From Apoderus coryli (taxonomy: Eukaryota; Arthropoda; Insecta; Coleoptera; Attelabidae), in assembly GCA_911728435.2 (NCBI GenBank), contig OU452202.1:24345135-24409134 (forward strand): a DNA stretch of 64,000 nt, read 5' to 3'. Shown here piece by piece: positions 21,661 through 33,200 of this stretch. Below the pieces are notes generated by a model. That model had not been told where the DNA came from, did no database searches, and worked only from the letters and a program-made list of their open reading frames with translations. Both the position numbers and the translations under genes were made by a program. Numbering within the stretch: the stretch's first letter is position 1; every line of letters starts with the position of its first letter.

Positions 21661-21979
21661 CTCCTTAGAGGCCTCCCCCCAAATATGAGGCTCCATTCTG
21701 CCGCCTCATTAAATTTTTCCTGCAGATTCAGTTCAGCATAGGATGAAACATTTCTCTCTCATTTTATCATGCATCCTATTCAAACATCGACGCCCTATAG
21801 TCTCGCATCCCCAACTGTGAATTGCTTACCATATGTTACCAATCTCTCTATTTTGTCAAAACAGTTCTTTCAGGCATTCCACTCGATGTTTAAGTACCGT
21901 GGAACCCATCATCAGCATTCACTCGCTAACGAGTACGAATTATTTCAACTCAGGGATTTCAAATGGTGCACCCTCTGAA

Positions 21980-22600
21980 AGTGGTTATCCAGACAGGCGG
22001 ATGGGAGGACTGACTATGTTTAGGACACCTTTCATATCCCTCTTCCCATGCGGGGTGAGCAGAGTTGACCCTAAAAGGACTGCTAAGTCACAAGTGCAGG
22101 ACACGAGCAGCTCTACAGTCCCAAATCCTGAAGCTGAACGGCCATCACACACTCGCCGCCTACGTGCTGGTTTGTCACTAGGAGCTTGCAGATCACACAA
22201 TCGTGCTCCCGTCGCGACTCCCCGATCGCCGCAGGGCTTTCGATGGTGGTGTGAGATTTTTAACGTAGTAATGCTGCTGTACACGACCCCTGACAGAAGC
22301 TGAAGTCCGACCCAATGGCATAGTGTCTACGACGATTGGAGACTCCAGAACTGCTGAAATCTGTTGCTGGGGTGTCAATGGATGCGTGGTGGGTTCCCAT
22401 CCTAGACGACACTTAAGGACATGGGATAGAGGCCCTCTGGTGCGACGTATAACGAGATCAAAGTCGTTTGTTTAGTTGTGGCACTATTGTGGCTACAGGC
22501 AGTACGACTCGCCAAGAGTGCCGTAGCAGATCCTCCAAAGCCCTAGGCTCTCTTGGGCATTCCCACACCAGTTTAGTTGTGACTTAGAGCCACTTCCACT
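21980..22600. other. GC-richer island of unknown origin
   Basis: This stretch is visibly richer in G and C than anything nearby (for example CTCCCGTCGCGACTCC at 22206) and has overlapping long open frames on both strands (21833-22303 plus, 22284-21985 minus). I recognise no domain in either. Similar base composition in this window occurs only in LINE remnants, so an unidentified transposon 5' or 3' segment is the best guess. Confidence 0.35.
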
Positions 22601-23595
22601 TGGGTCAGTTAGATGATTTCGATAAATACGTCTCGATCCATGAATTTATTTCAAATCAAAAATAGTATGTTTGTTGGGCATATGTTTCCATAGAATTTTT
22701 AACTTGAAACATTTTGTTTCAACATCAAATGAATATTTTTATGATAACAACGTTTCTATTAGCATTGTTATTTTCTTCAGGTATGAATTTGTTTTTTAAA
22801 ATTCACTGAACTCTAGAACTTCATTTCTATGAACTTGACTTTCTAGTACTTCGTAAACATCCTGTTTGTTTGGCCTTCTACAAAATAATGAGTTCGTCTC
22901 TCTTGTCTCTCTTCTCTATCAAGTTTTTCTGCAGGTTTAAGTCCTGAAGCCAACGCTGACTTGTTTGCATGGCATCTGTATGAACATAGACGGCCACATT
23001 TTCATCGTTTCTTTTATTAATTAAACGTTAAAAGCTTTCTTGTTCTTCGTAGTCGCTTCTTCCGAAGACTTATTAATGTGCTTAAAATACTTGGACATAG
23101 GACTACAAAAACAAATAATATAAAAATAAAAAACCATTGGATTTGTATTATAATTAGTAAAAATAAATAACGTGTTGTATATATATAGTGCTTATTGTTT
23201 ATATGATTTTTTAGTGTGTTCGTATATTTTTTTAAAATGTTATTAGTTTTTTGGTCAAAATTAGAATAATAAATTGATATGAATTTCTTTTCTGAGAATA
23301 TAATTATTGTAAAACTATTGGATTAGAAAAAAATAAACTACGATTTTTTGTTACAACAGTGTGAACTGAATAAAAATTTGTATTTATTGAACCTGTGGAC
23401 TTTATTACTTCACACATAAAATCAAACATGATCAACAAACTCAACTTACTATGCAGGTCCATCGCATTAATTTTGCTTTCTAGTCATGTTTGAGCTTATT
23501 AAGGTTGTTTTACTTTCCCGCACAGGGAAAGTATTGTGAATAAATTGAGATAAAGAGTTCCTTGAGACGATTATACCATCTCCAGAGGGAAGTAT
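22601..23595. other. Intergenic, nothing recognised
   Basis: AT-rich sequence without supported features. Several ATTTTC-type low-complexity tracts. Confidence 0.3.
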
Positions 23596-23599
23596 GTCT

Positions 23600-24020
23600 G
23601 TATGTATTCTTCCACGATTTTTTTTTCTAAGAGTCTTCTTGCTGAGAAATAATTTGAGCCTAGTGAGAATGCGTGGCACCTTCCGGGTTACGAGCAATAA
23701 CCATTGAAATTTTAACATACATGGCCTGATATTTGGTTTGAAACGACCCCCGTATACTGTTTTCTTGGGTTCCTTCATTTTTTTTTCCTAATAGTCCTAT
23801 TCCTGAGAAATAATTTGAGCCTGACACCTTCTGGGGTACGAGTTATAACCCTTGATATATTAACATACATACATGGTTTGATATTTTGTTTGAAACGACC
23901 CTCCGTATCCCGTTGTTTGAATTCTTTCATTTTTTTCTTAAAAGTCCTCTTCCTGAGAAATAATTTGAGACTAGTGAGAACGCCTGATATTTCGTTTGAA
24001 ACGACAATCCTTAAAAAACC
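23600..24020. repeat. Tandem repeat, about 150-160 bp period, nearly 3 copies
   Basis: The phrase CTGAGAAATAATTTGAG occurs near 23641, 23805 and 23955, each preceded by a T tract and AGTCCTNTTC and followed by related words (GGTACGAG, TTTGAAACGAC, ACATACATGG). Copies vary in length through small deletions. No coding meaning is apparent despite the open frames this creates on the minus strand. Confidence 0.7.
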
Positions 24021-24999
24021 CGTTTTTATCGGAATATTATTCATAATTTGAGATAAAACCGATTTAATACGACTCGTAATTCAACGCTGAATGGTATACA
24101 GTAATTTGTTTGCTAAAATTGATAGAAAATAAGGAAGAAGAACCGATTATTCGTCATCATAACAATGCCAACTTGCACGCACAGTTGACTATTTGAAGGT
24201 GAACTAAATAATATATTCACCTGGTTATGTCTTAAAAATTTATTTGTTTTGAAAATTAGCAAGATAAAAGAATATCTTTCGATAAAGTATACAATTTAAA
24301 AACGAATCTTGTTGAGTATGGGACGGAAAAAGAAGAGAACAAAATTAGTAATAAATAGGTTGAATTTTTCCAACTTCATTTACATTGCTTGATCATAAAT
24401 ATTTACATTCCGTCACTGTTCAAGAAGAAATGAATCAATCACGCAATTGCGAACACAGGAACAGGAACTTTGATCTCGTTTGGCTTTAATCCTTTTAAAT
24501 AAATATGTGTTTAACCATTTCGAGCACCATTTATTGAATTATCTCAAGACCAACGTAACGACCCTCGTAAAATTACGGTTTCTAATAATGTATAATCTTT
24601 GCAATTGAAATAAAATTAACTTATCTAAATCTTACTTTTATTTTTTGTTAATAAGGTTAAGTTTATTGCATAATATAAAATATAGGTAATGATATTCAGT
24701 TAAAAATAGAACAGGAACAAGATGAAAATATACATTTTTAATATACTTACATAGTTTTCAATTTAGAAAAGTAGGACGTCCGTAGCCACGTATGTGTTTG
24801 GCCTATTTAAATGTGTTGGGGTATACGTATGTACCTGCCGATAATATCTGAAAAATGGATGGATATTATTAAGGAACATAGTACATCAAGATTTTATCAA
24901 ACCGTCATATTTATTTAGAATTAAAAAAAAATATTATACCGGTTAAGTTAAAACTGCAAATTTTTCAAAAACTACAAGTTTTCGGAATAGACAACCTAT

Positions 25000-25330
25000 T
25001 ACAAAGTTGCTGCTAAAACATAAAAGTAGGTATACAATTTTAGGGTTTCCATTAGAAAATACAATAGTTTTGAGGATTTTGTCAATTTCATTTTTAATCT
25101 TATTGTTAGAGTGCCCAGTACTAATTTATTGTCTAACAGGTTACAAGACAATTCTTTGATTCCATAATATAAACAATTCAGCTTAATTTGCACACCAACG
25201 CTCCAGCGCCCCCAAGTCCGTCTGAAGCAGCTCACAATCCAAGGGATTTCGTATTATGCTGAAGAGCTTCAGATCATCAGGAGACAGGAACTAAATACAT
25301 TCGCAATAATAATAATTGTCTTTATTTCTC
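25000..25330 (-). pseudogene. LINE reverse transcriptase fragment
   Basis: From about 25292 down, the minus strand reads LSPDDLKLFSIIRNPLDCEL then LQTDLGALERWC, the catalytic (F/Y)ADD region and following segment of a CR1/Jockey-like RT. It continues as IKLNCLYYGIKELSCN in a damaged frame. One catalytic-box residue is changed (SPDD for YADD). Heavily truncated. Confidence 0.75.
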
Positions 25331-25559
25331 AGTCAATTTACAACAGATGAAGATTTACACATTCAAAAATAAGTAAATAAATAGAAATTGAGAAATCAGG
25401 GGAAGTTCACCAAAGATGAAGATGATGAGATTTAACAAACTGAAAAACAATACAAAATTAACCGAAAGAAAAACAAATCTTCAATAATGTGATATAAAAA
25501 TACATTCTAATTTCAAAATATACAAATTCATATTACATCCGCAACAGTACCTACCCAAA

Positions 25560-25960
25560 AATTAAAAACTTAAGGAATACCAATTCTGGATATTCCTAGC
25601 AATATGAGCGCGAAATGGCAATGTGCAATTCCAGGCTTCTCACAGAATCAACAATCCCGACAGAAAAATTTGCTCTCGGAAAACCGATATCATTTTTCCG
25701 CTCAAATAAGACAACCGATGATATCTGAGAGTTCAACCATAATGCATAAGCAGCAGACACGTCAAAAAGAAGACTCAAATGTGCACTGATATCTCGACTA
25801 ACCTGTATACAGTGCTCAGTCCTAAATAAATGCAGTAACTGAGTGTCATCAGTGTAGATGTAGAGTATTTTGAAAGTTGATCAACATGGGCAACTGACTG
25901 GTGTATAACGTGAATAGAAGAGAGCCCAATCCTGACCATTGTGGTACACTGGAACTCAAA
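25560..25960 (-). pseudogene. Second LINE reverse transcriptase fragment, different family
   Basis: From about 25955 down, broken minus-strand frames give PQWSGLGSLLFTLYTSQLP (PQGS.LGPLLF.LYTSQL), then TDDTQLLHLF (YADDTQLY) and a tail overlapping the open frame 25778-25596. The TSQLP and ADDTQL words mark a LINE family different from the copies at 11298 and 58110. Stops and frame changes throughout. Confidence 0.7.
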
Positions 25961-26164
25961 TTTTGAAACGCTGAAAATCTACTTTTCCGACTGGCTGCCA
26001 TCGGGATTTTTTTTTAATTAAAAGTAATTTTGAGTAATTTGATTATGTATACAAAATTTTCTTGTCCTTGTACTGGAAGCGCATAAATATGCTTTAATTC
26101 GGTGCTGCCTTTCAATCTATTTAATAAATTTCATTTCATTAAAATCAATACTTTTTGTACTTTA

Positions 26165-26345
26165 ACAATGATGAGTATCGTTCGCACAATGTGAATATTA
26201 GATTTAAGGGTACGCTGACTTCACCAACTCATTTCAAGGAACTATTTAAAAGGTCCTTCTCATACGACTTTGCAGGAATTTATAAAAAAAAAAAGTTCAA
26301 CAAAATTTACTACTAATACTCAATAACTTTAGGGAGCGTCAGTTG
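26165..26345 (+). pseudogene. Possible LINE C-terminal fragment
   Basis: The plus strand reads SHNVNIRFKGTLTSPTHFKE then LFKRSFSYDFAGIY, resembling the LINE C-terminal pattern (N.R......P.H...F..SF.Y). Short and damaged. The assignment is tentative. Confidence 0.3.
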
Positions 26346-26349
26346 ATTA

Positions 26350-27830
26350 TTATATTCTTAGTTGTATATTATGTGTGTTATTTCGTGTGTTTTTGTCCTT
26401 AGGTTTAAGTAAATTTGGGTTAGCTAAACAGGCTGACAATGTAATCTCTTTGCAGTAAGCAAGATTTATTTAGTTTTTTTTTTGGCATTCATCTCAAGTC
26501 AACTAACACCCCTATGTTAAAATGGTAAAATAGCCCAATTATATTGTTTATGACATAAATATATTTAAGGGATTATATTTTACTCCTAGTATTCATATTC
26601 TCTGGAAATTATAATACAAAAAATCAAGATAAATCGCATTTATAATTAATCTATCAAACATCTAATCCCTGTACAATTATATTTGTCAGGAACATGCAAA
26701 CGAACTTACTTCAAACAAATCCAATTACAGGTCTTTAACTGCAACAAAGAGGGGTCGTTTTTTAATGTCTAGACTGCAGGAGGGAGGGTTGAAACCCTTT
26801 CGTTCACCACTGATAATGGATGATCTCAACCCTTCATGTACTTTTCTATATAGATGAAGGGGAAACGTTTCTTAAATTACAACAGTTTCAAAAAATGGTT
26901 GAATTTTAGTTTTGTAGAAGATTTTACCGAGGCTGTTTATATGAATCCCCTGACCTAATCTAAATTGTCATAATTTTGTAAAACAAATTCATTATTACAC
27001 CGTAACTTTTAAATAAGCTCTCACCTATCCAGAAATGTTGATTTTTGAAACTCTGGCTCTTGTATTATTCTTTGACAACTATTTTATTGTCTTTAAAAAT
27101 TTTCGCCTTTATACGTATTTATTTCCTAAGTAATTTTAGCTTTTTTCAACTTTTCATCCCTGTATTGTTGCTGTAAATAAAATTGCAAATGCAATTTGTA
27201 AACGGAGGCGATGTTTGAGACCCTTCCCCTTTATAAGAGCATTTGAATCCGTAGCGAATCGACTTTTCCAATATAATAACTGCGTCTGCGATATGGGATT
27301 TATCTCCCACATGTCTCATAATAAATTCCGTCCCTGATTTGAGACATGGCCAAGATCTCATTTGTATGCCTCTATTTTTTTCCCTATTTACAACTCCCAA
27401 GGCGCATCATCCAAATAATAATACACAGACATAAATTTCACAAAAAAGAGGTGGCTATGTGGGGATGCCAAGCGTTATAGGGATGCATTATATGTCTCGA
27501 TATTATATCGCTTATTATCGTTTTAAACCACAAAAACTTCCACATTGCACAGAAGTTATATTTCGTATGCACTAAATTCATCAGCATTTTGGATCGGTCC
27601 ATTCGAATATAAAATAGCTTTTTGATGTTTTGGTGGTTTTTTATGAGTTTAAGTGAATTTTGGAATATCCAATATTTTTATTATTATGTGGCATTCTATC
27701 CTCTTATTCATTGCAATTTTTCTTCATTTTAGGATTTCAAGTTTTGTTTTTTTATTTTATCTGAAAAATTGTGGGCTTATCTCGGGGTATTTGGCTTCGA
27801 TGCTCGAGAACTACCTTCTCTTTCTAAAAG
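26350..27830. other. Intergenic, nothing recognised
   Basis: AT-rich sequence without a supported gene. The open frames on both strands at 27146-27901 show no family features apart from the LINE beginning near 27838. Confidence 0.3.
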
Positions 27831-27837
27831 TGCCGTG

Positions 27838-29185
27838 TAGATTCCTGTGGAGGCGTTCATCGTTTTCTTATTACACAATGCGTGTCTGGAACGTTGGATA
27901 ACCGCGGTCAGGTTGACGTTGTATACACCGATTTTTGCAAGGCGTTTGATAGAATTGATCATACAATCCTTATACAAAAGCTTCCGCATTTTGGCTTTAG
28001 CGCTGATGCCGTCTGTCTTCTGCAATCTTATATTACTGATAGAGTTCAGTTTGTGTCATACAATAGATATACATCGACATATTATACAGCTCTATCTGGA
28101 GTACCTCAGGGTCAAATCTGGGACCTCTATCATTTTTATTATTCATTAATGATTTGGGAGAATTATTGAATGGTAGTAAACTAATTTATGCAGATGACTT
28201 AAAGATTTTTACAACGATAAGTACGCCGCAGGATTGTATTTCGCTACAGGGCAGTCTTCAATTGGTGAATGCTTGGTGTGAACAAAACAGACTTTCCCTC
28301 AATCCTAAGAAATGTAATGTTGTTTCTTATACCCGCAAAACGGCCCCGACCATCTTTTATTATAATGTAAATGGAGTAATTCTTAATCGAAAGGAGTCTA
28401 TTAAAGATCTTGGAGTTACTTTTGACATGCATTTCACTTTCAAGGAACATATTACAGATATGGTGGCTGGTGCGACCAAAGCTTATGGCTGTATTGTTAG
28501 AAACAGCAAATATTTCGAGAGTGTCGTTACTTTGAATACTTTATATTTTGCATATGTAAGATCCAAGCTTGAGTATTGCTCTTTGGTCTGGTACCCCTTC
28601 TATGACTGTGATATTCAAATGATTGAGAGAGTTCAGCGTAAATTTTTAAAATGTTTGTGCTTTAAGATTGATGGAACTTACCCGGATCGCGGAATACCTT
28701 ACAAATATCTTATTGACCGATTTCAATTTCAAAGTTTAAGTGTAAGGAGAAATTTGTTTAGTATAAGCTTCCTATATAAGATACTCATTAGTGATGTGGT
28801 GTGCCCTGAGCTACTGGAAAAGGTATCTCTGTTGGATCCGCGTATCAATGCTAGAAGTTCTATTGCATTTTATAATGAGCGAGCCAGAACAAATGTTATA
28901 TTAAAATCTCCCATTTATACTATGTTCCGGCAATTTAATTTGGTTAATGATCAGTGTGATATATTTTTTGATTCTCTGAATGAAATATTGTCTTCCGCGG
29001 AATCAATACTAAAGGAACTTGATGTTCATTAATACTTGTGTACTTTGGTTGATTTTCGTTGTTTATTGATGTATGTATTGATTTAATATAGTTAAGCTTT
29101 AGTTATAGTTGGTTTTTGTATGCATTGCTCTGTAAATGGAACTTGTTCTGTTGAGTAATAAAGCTATTATTATTATTATAAGATG
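27838..29185 (+). pseudogene. 5'-truncated LINE with one frameshift, (ATT)n tail
   Basis: CR1/Jockey-like reverse transcriptase. The N-terminal RT part reads SYYTQCVSGTLDNRGQVDVV then YTDFCKAFDRIDH. The frame breaks at about 28113 inside the PQG box, where one missing base turns GVPQGSNLGPL into GVPQGQIWDL. The downstream frame 28154-29032 is intact: YADDLKIF, EQNRLSLNPKKCNVVSYTRK, ESIKDLGVTFD, RSKLEYCSLVWYP, IERVQRKFLK and a C-terminal domain. The 3' tail is AATAAAGC(TATT)n near 29157-29180. Apart from the single frameshift this copy looks fairly young. Confidence 0.92.
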
Positions 29186-29194
29186 TGCCTATTA

Positions 29195-29345
29195 CTTTGA
29201 CTTTGTTTTTCTGATGTTGATCTTTAGCCCTAGCCTTTGGTTTTCTTCACTGACCTGAACTAGTAGACGTTGGAGATCCTGTGCACTATCTGCTAGTACT
29301 ACGGTATCATCCGATAAGCACCTAACCGATCGTAATATTAAGAAT
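29195..29345 (-). pseudogene. RTE-like LINE RT fragment
   Basis: The minus strand reads DDTVVLADSAQDLQRLLVQV then SEENQRLGLKINIRKTK, the region following the ADD box in RTE/BovB-type reverse transcriptases (ADDT.L.A.S..DLQ.LL..V...S...GL.IN..KTK). Only about 50 residues remain. It abuts the tail of the LINE at 27838-29185. Confidence 0.65.
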
Positions 29346-29599
29346 TTCGAACGACTTAAATCTATTTCGTATGTTTAGCTCTTAGGTCCAAAGAAATCAA
29401 AATATGGAAAATACGAGTAAGGCGTGAAGAGTTTTCTGCCTGATGCAAAGAGCCTGATTTGGCGATGAAGGCCCATCTCTGTGAAACATTCGTGATGTAG
29501 CAACTGTACTTTTAGAGGGACGGTGAATTCTGATTGGTGCACATCAATTTGTTTGTCGGAAGTCTTTGGATAAATCCAAATAAGGAAAACAAGTCTCGT

Positions 29600-29680
29600 T
29601 AAAAAATGGACCTGATTTGGCACCCAATAATTTCTTTTTGTTCCCAAAAATCAAGAATAAAGTGCATGGATAATGATTTT
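29600..29680 (+). pseudogene. Short mariner transposase remnant
   Basis: Plus-strand reading PDLAPNNFFLFPKIKNKVHG is the mariner second catalytic motif (PDLAP.DFFLFP). Asn replaces the catalytic Asp. Sequence on either side is not recognisable. Confidence 0.6.
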
Positions 29681-29859
29681 CGATTTGAATATGAACAATA
29701 GTTGATAAATGCGAAAATTTCTTTCTTTTTTCAATGAAAAATTACTGTGTTTTGATAATTAGGGCTAGTCGCTGTCGTATCTGGTCACCTTGATATGTCA
29801 ACTTTGACAAATTGCTTGGAATAATCAAAATATACAGAGTCGAGATTTCAACAACCCCT

Positions 29860-30258
29860 AACCACCCTAATGAAACACATACACACTTTGCAACCCTCCA
29901 CAATTTTCACGTATAGTAATTTCCCCCGCCTTGCGCATAAAGAGTTGTACATAATAACATTCTCCTACACACTAACTCCCCTTATTGATTTCTTATGACA
30001 TCACGGGGGTTGCTAAGTGACTGGTTGGCGCCGGCGTCATAGCCGCCTCCTTCGACATCGACCCTTGCAGCTTTTCCCGGGGCCTTCGCACTCTTAACAC
30101 CCCCATCCCAACATCAGTAAAAATCGGGTTTACCATTATTAGTAGTAGTCGCTATAAAGTAAATAAATAAATAAAAAAAATGTTATAACATTTTTTCTTT
30201 AATTAATTAATTGATTAATTAGTATATAATAGAATAGTGGTATATCTAATTATTCGCG
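29860..30258 (+). promoter_or_regulatory. Probable promoter/5'UTR region of the Cdk5 activator gene
   Basis: The 400 bp before the Cdk5 activator start include a GC-richer block at about 30001-30110 (GGTTGGCGCCGGCGTCATAG) that stands out from the AT-rich surroundings, then an A/T-rich leader with TATATAATAG near 30221. No specific factor site can be claimed. The call rests on position and composition. Confidence 0.35.
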
Positions 30259-33200
30259 ATGGGCACTGTTTTAAGTTTCTCTCCACGCGAACGTCGCCCG
30301 GTGTATACTACAAGTTCTACTGGTGATTTTACTTTGAACAATTTCTCCTATGAACAGTTAAACAATGTGAAAAATCGGGAAAATAAAACCAACTTAACAA
30401 ATTCCAACAATCATACAACACATAACAATATCAACAATAATGATAATGCGCGAATTATTTCCGAAAAAAACGCTCTAGAGAAAAATCTAAAAAAACACTC
30501 ACTCTTCATCAATGCTCTATCATGGAAACGATTTTCCACCACAAATAACAATAAAAAGAAATTGGATAACAACAAAAATAAAAACATCACCGTGTATAGG
30601 CAACCATTAGTGGATAACATCCATCCAGTGGTAGATAAAAACAAAAATATTCAGCAACAACAAAATAAACAACAAACTACTTACTACCCGTCGAAAAGTA
30701 GTGCAGCTTTAGCGCTTGACATAGTAAGAGTTAATAACGCTAATAATAACACTAACTATCACGTGAATTGTGATAAGGTAGGGAATAAACAAGCCTTATT
30801 AACACAACAGCAGAACTCGTGCAATCAGAATAACCAAGTGGTACCAGTGGCCGCACCCAGAAAGACTGTTATACAGGCATCGACTTCAGAATTGTTAAAG
30901 TGTTTGGGTATGTTTTTGCATTCCAGATGTTACAAGTTGAGAGACTTCCAGGCTGGTGATGCTGTTATGTGGCTGAGAACGGTTGATAGGAGTTTATTGT
31001 TGCAAGGGTGGCAGGTAAGATTCATTAAATTATGTTATAAAACAACATTTCTGGGAACAAACTATTCTATTGCTTCTCAAAATATCCGCGTTTAAGGTTT
31101 CTATACTTTTGTTTACGTTCGAAACAGTTTTCCCACTTGTATCTCAGAAATATGGCTTTAAAAAGCTTCTACCGCTTCGAGAGGTGATGAAAATAGCTGT
31201 CCACGCATTGTTTTCTGTTTTGGAGCAAAACGAAATAGTTTGGTCAAAAGATTTCTCCTCCGGTTGTTCTTCCTGACTCCCTTTACCATTATGACAAAGG
31301 CAGTTCCTACGTCAAATTTGTTTCCTTGCATCAATTGACACGAGCTGTTTCTTGATATTCTGTCAAATTATGTGGAATCCATCTGGAACATATTTTTCAA
31401 AAATTAATTTTCATACACAATCTGTAAACCAAGTTTCAGCATCTATTAAATTGTCATTCTATGATTAATAATTTTTATTCCAAAAAATCTTAGTTTTTAC
31501 TATTTCATCAATTCTATTTTAATACTCCTAAAGATACGAGCTTTTTCTAGTAAATTGCTGCTCGTTTTGATAAATTATGGGTCGACCAAAAAAAGAGATA
31601 CATATTGGCGTCAGTTTTGTCGTGGTTCTTATACTTTTTAAAGAAGACAATTTACCATACATCCCCGCCCCTGGTTTGTTCAACGTAGTAGTTTTTTCTC
31701 CCCCTGTTCTGACAACAATATTTACATAATAAAAATATTAAAATGGTCCAACATTCGCCATTTAAAATCTTCTTTAAACAGTCAAAATTTCATAAAATGG
31801 CAACGGATTTACTGAAATATATTCATTTAATCCATTTTAATTGCAAAATTTTTAATACAAGTCGAAACCTCGACAAAAGCATAACGCTTTCTTTCCTTAT
31901 TAACTTAAATCCAACAAAATAGTAGTAAACATTTATATTTAAATGTTTGACATCCAAATATGTATATTTATCATCAGTTTTCATGTTCTAAAACATACTA
32001 ATGATATTTATATAGCTTTGAAACATCTAAATTCTTCCGATGATTATGTGTAAAATATGCTACAGTTGACAGTATTTGATTTCCTATCATTAACATCACC
32101 CCTATGCTAAATGAATTTGAATGAATGAATTTAGCAGATTCCATTTGTAAAATTAGTTTTAATATGTAAAGAAATCGAAACATTTGGGCCTTTTGCTTTA
32201 ACTGTAACCAACAGCAACGTGTAAATTGCCCATATCCTTAACTAAACAAACACAAAATACATTAATATTATGGCGGTGATTTATCCCAACTTCCCCCATT
32301 ATGAGCAACTCTTGGTAAGTTTTTGAAAATTGTTATAAAATCATATTATTGAACATAAAATGTTCAGTCCATGTACAAAATTTCATTTCCTTATATCTTT
32401 CGATGTTCTGAAAGGGTTTGAAACCTGACCACAAGGTAAATCTGCGCAGATGCAATTCCGGACACCCTGTATATAATATTTATTATACTTATTAGCTTTC
32501 AGTTATCATCGACCTATATATTTTTCTACACATCTATACCTTAAAGCCCTTATATATTATTATATAGTTTACGTAGATACTATTCCTCTCGTATCCTGCA
32601 GCCACCCAACAGGATCGATTTTCTCTCTGTTTATAGACATGGCATCGAGTCAAATAGTGAACTTGGCTAAAAAGTAAAGGATTATAAGACTTTCAGCTGG
32701 CCTACGCTTACATCTACCTGTTTACCGGAGAATTAAAATTGCTCGGCATCGTTCCTATCAGATCTATCTCTAGTTATGTTACGAGGGTCTCCTTTTATAT
32801 TTTTACAAACGACCACTAGATGGTACTTGTTAATGGGAAATGCGCCATTGTGTAGAAAACGATCCAGTATAGTTTTTTTGACAGTGAGAGTTTTAAGTAT
32901 GTAAGTTTGTATAAAAAATGCATATACTTGTGAAGGTTTTCGTTTTATGATCGTTTACGAATGGCATACAGTAATTTGTGTACCAATAGTCATCGAAGAA
33001 ATCAGGACCATGTCAGCTCACAACACAGCACGTCAAATAATTGAATCTTTGAAGTAGAAAAAAGATTGAAAAGTTTTTCATTGCTCGTATTCGCCTAGCG
33101 ACTTCTTGTTGTTTCTAAAAATAATAAAAATTCTTGAAAGCGATAGTCATCACCTCAACAAGCGCTTGAAGCCTTTCCAAACCATTTTTCTCCGATACAA

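Noticed and set aside
21833..22303. 156-codon open frame as a host gene
   Set aside because: It overlaps an equally open frame on the other strand, shows no domain and has no splice or homology support; the length is explained by high GC.
30259..31095. 278-codon single-exon form of the Cdk5 activator
   Set aside because: The last 26 codons lie past a GTAAGA donor at 31015, and the conserved activator domain continues only through the exons at 33648 and 34594.
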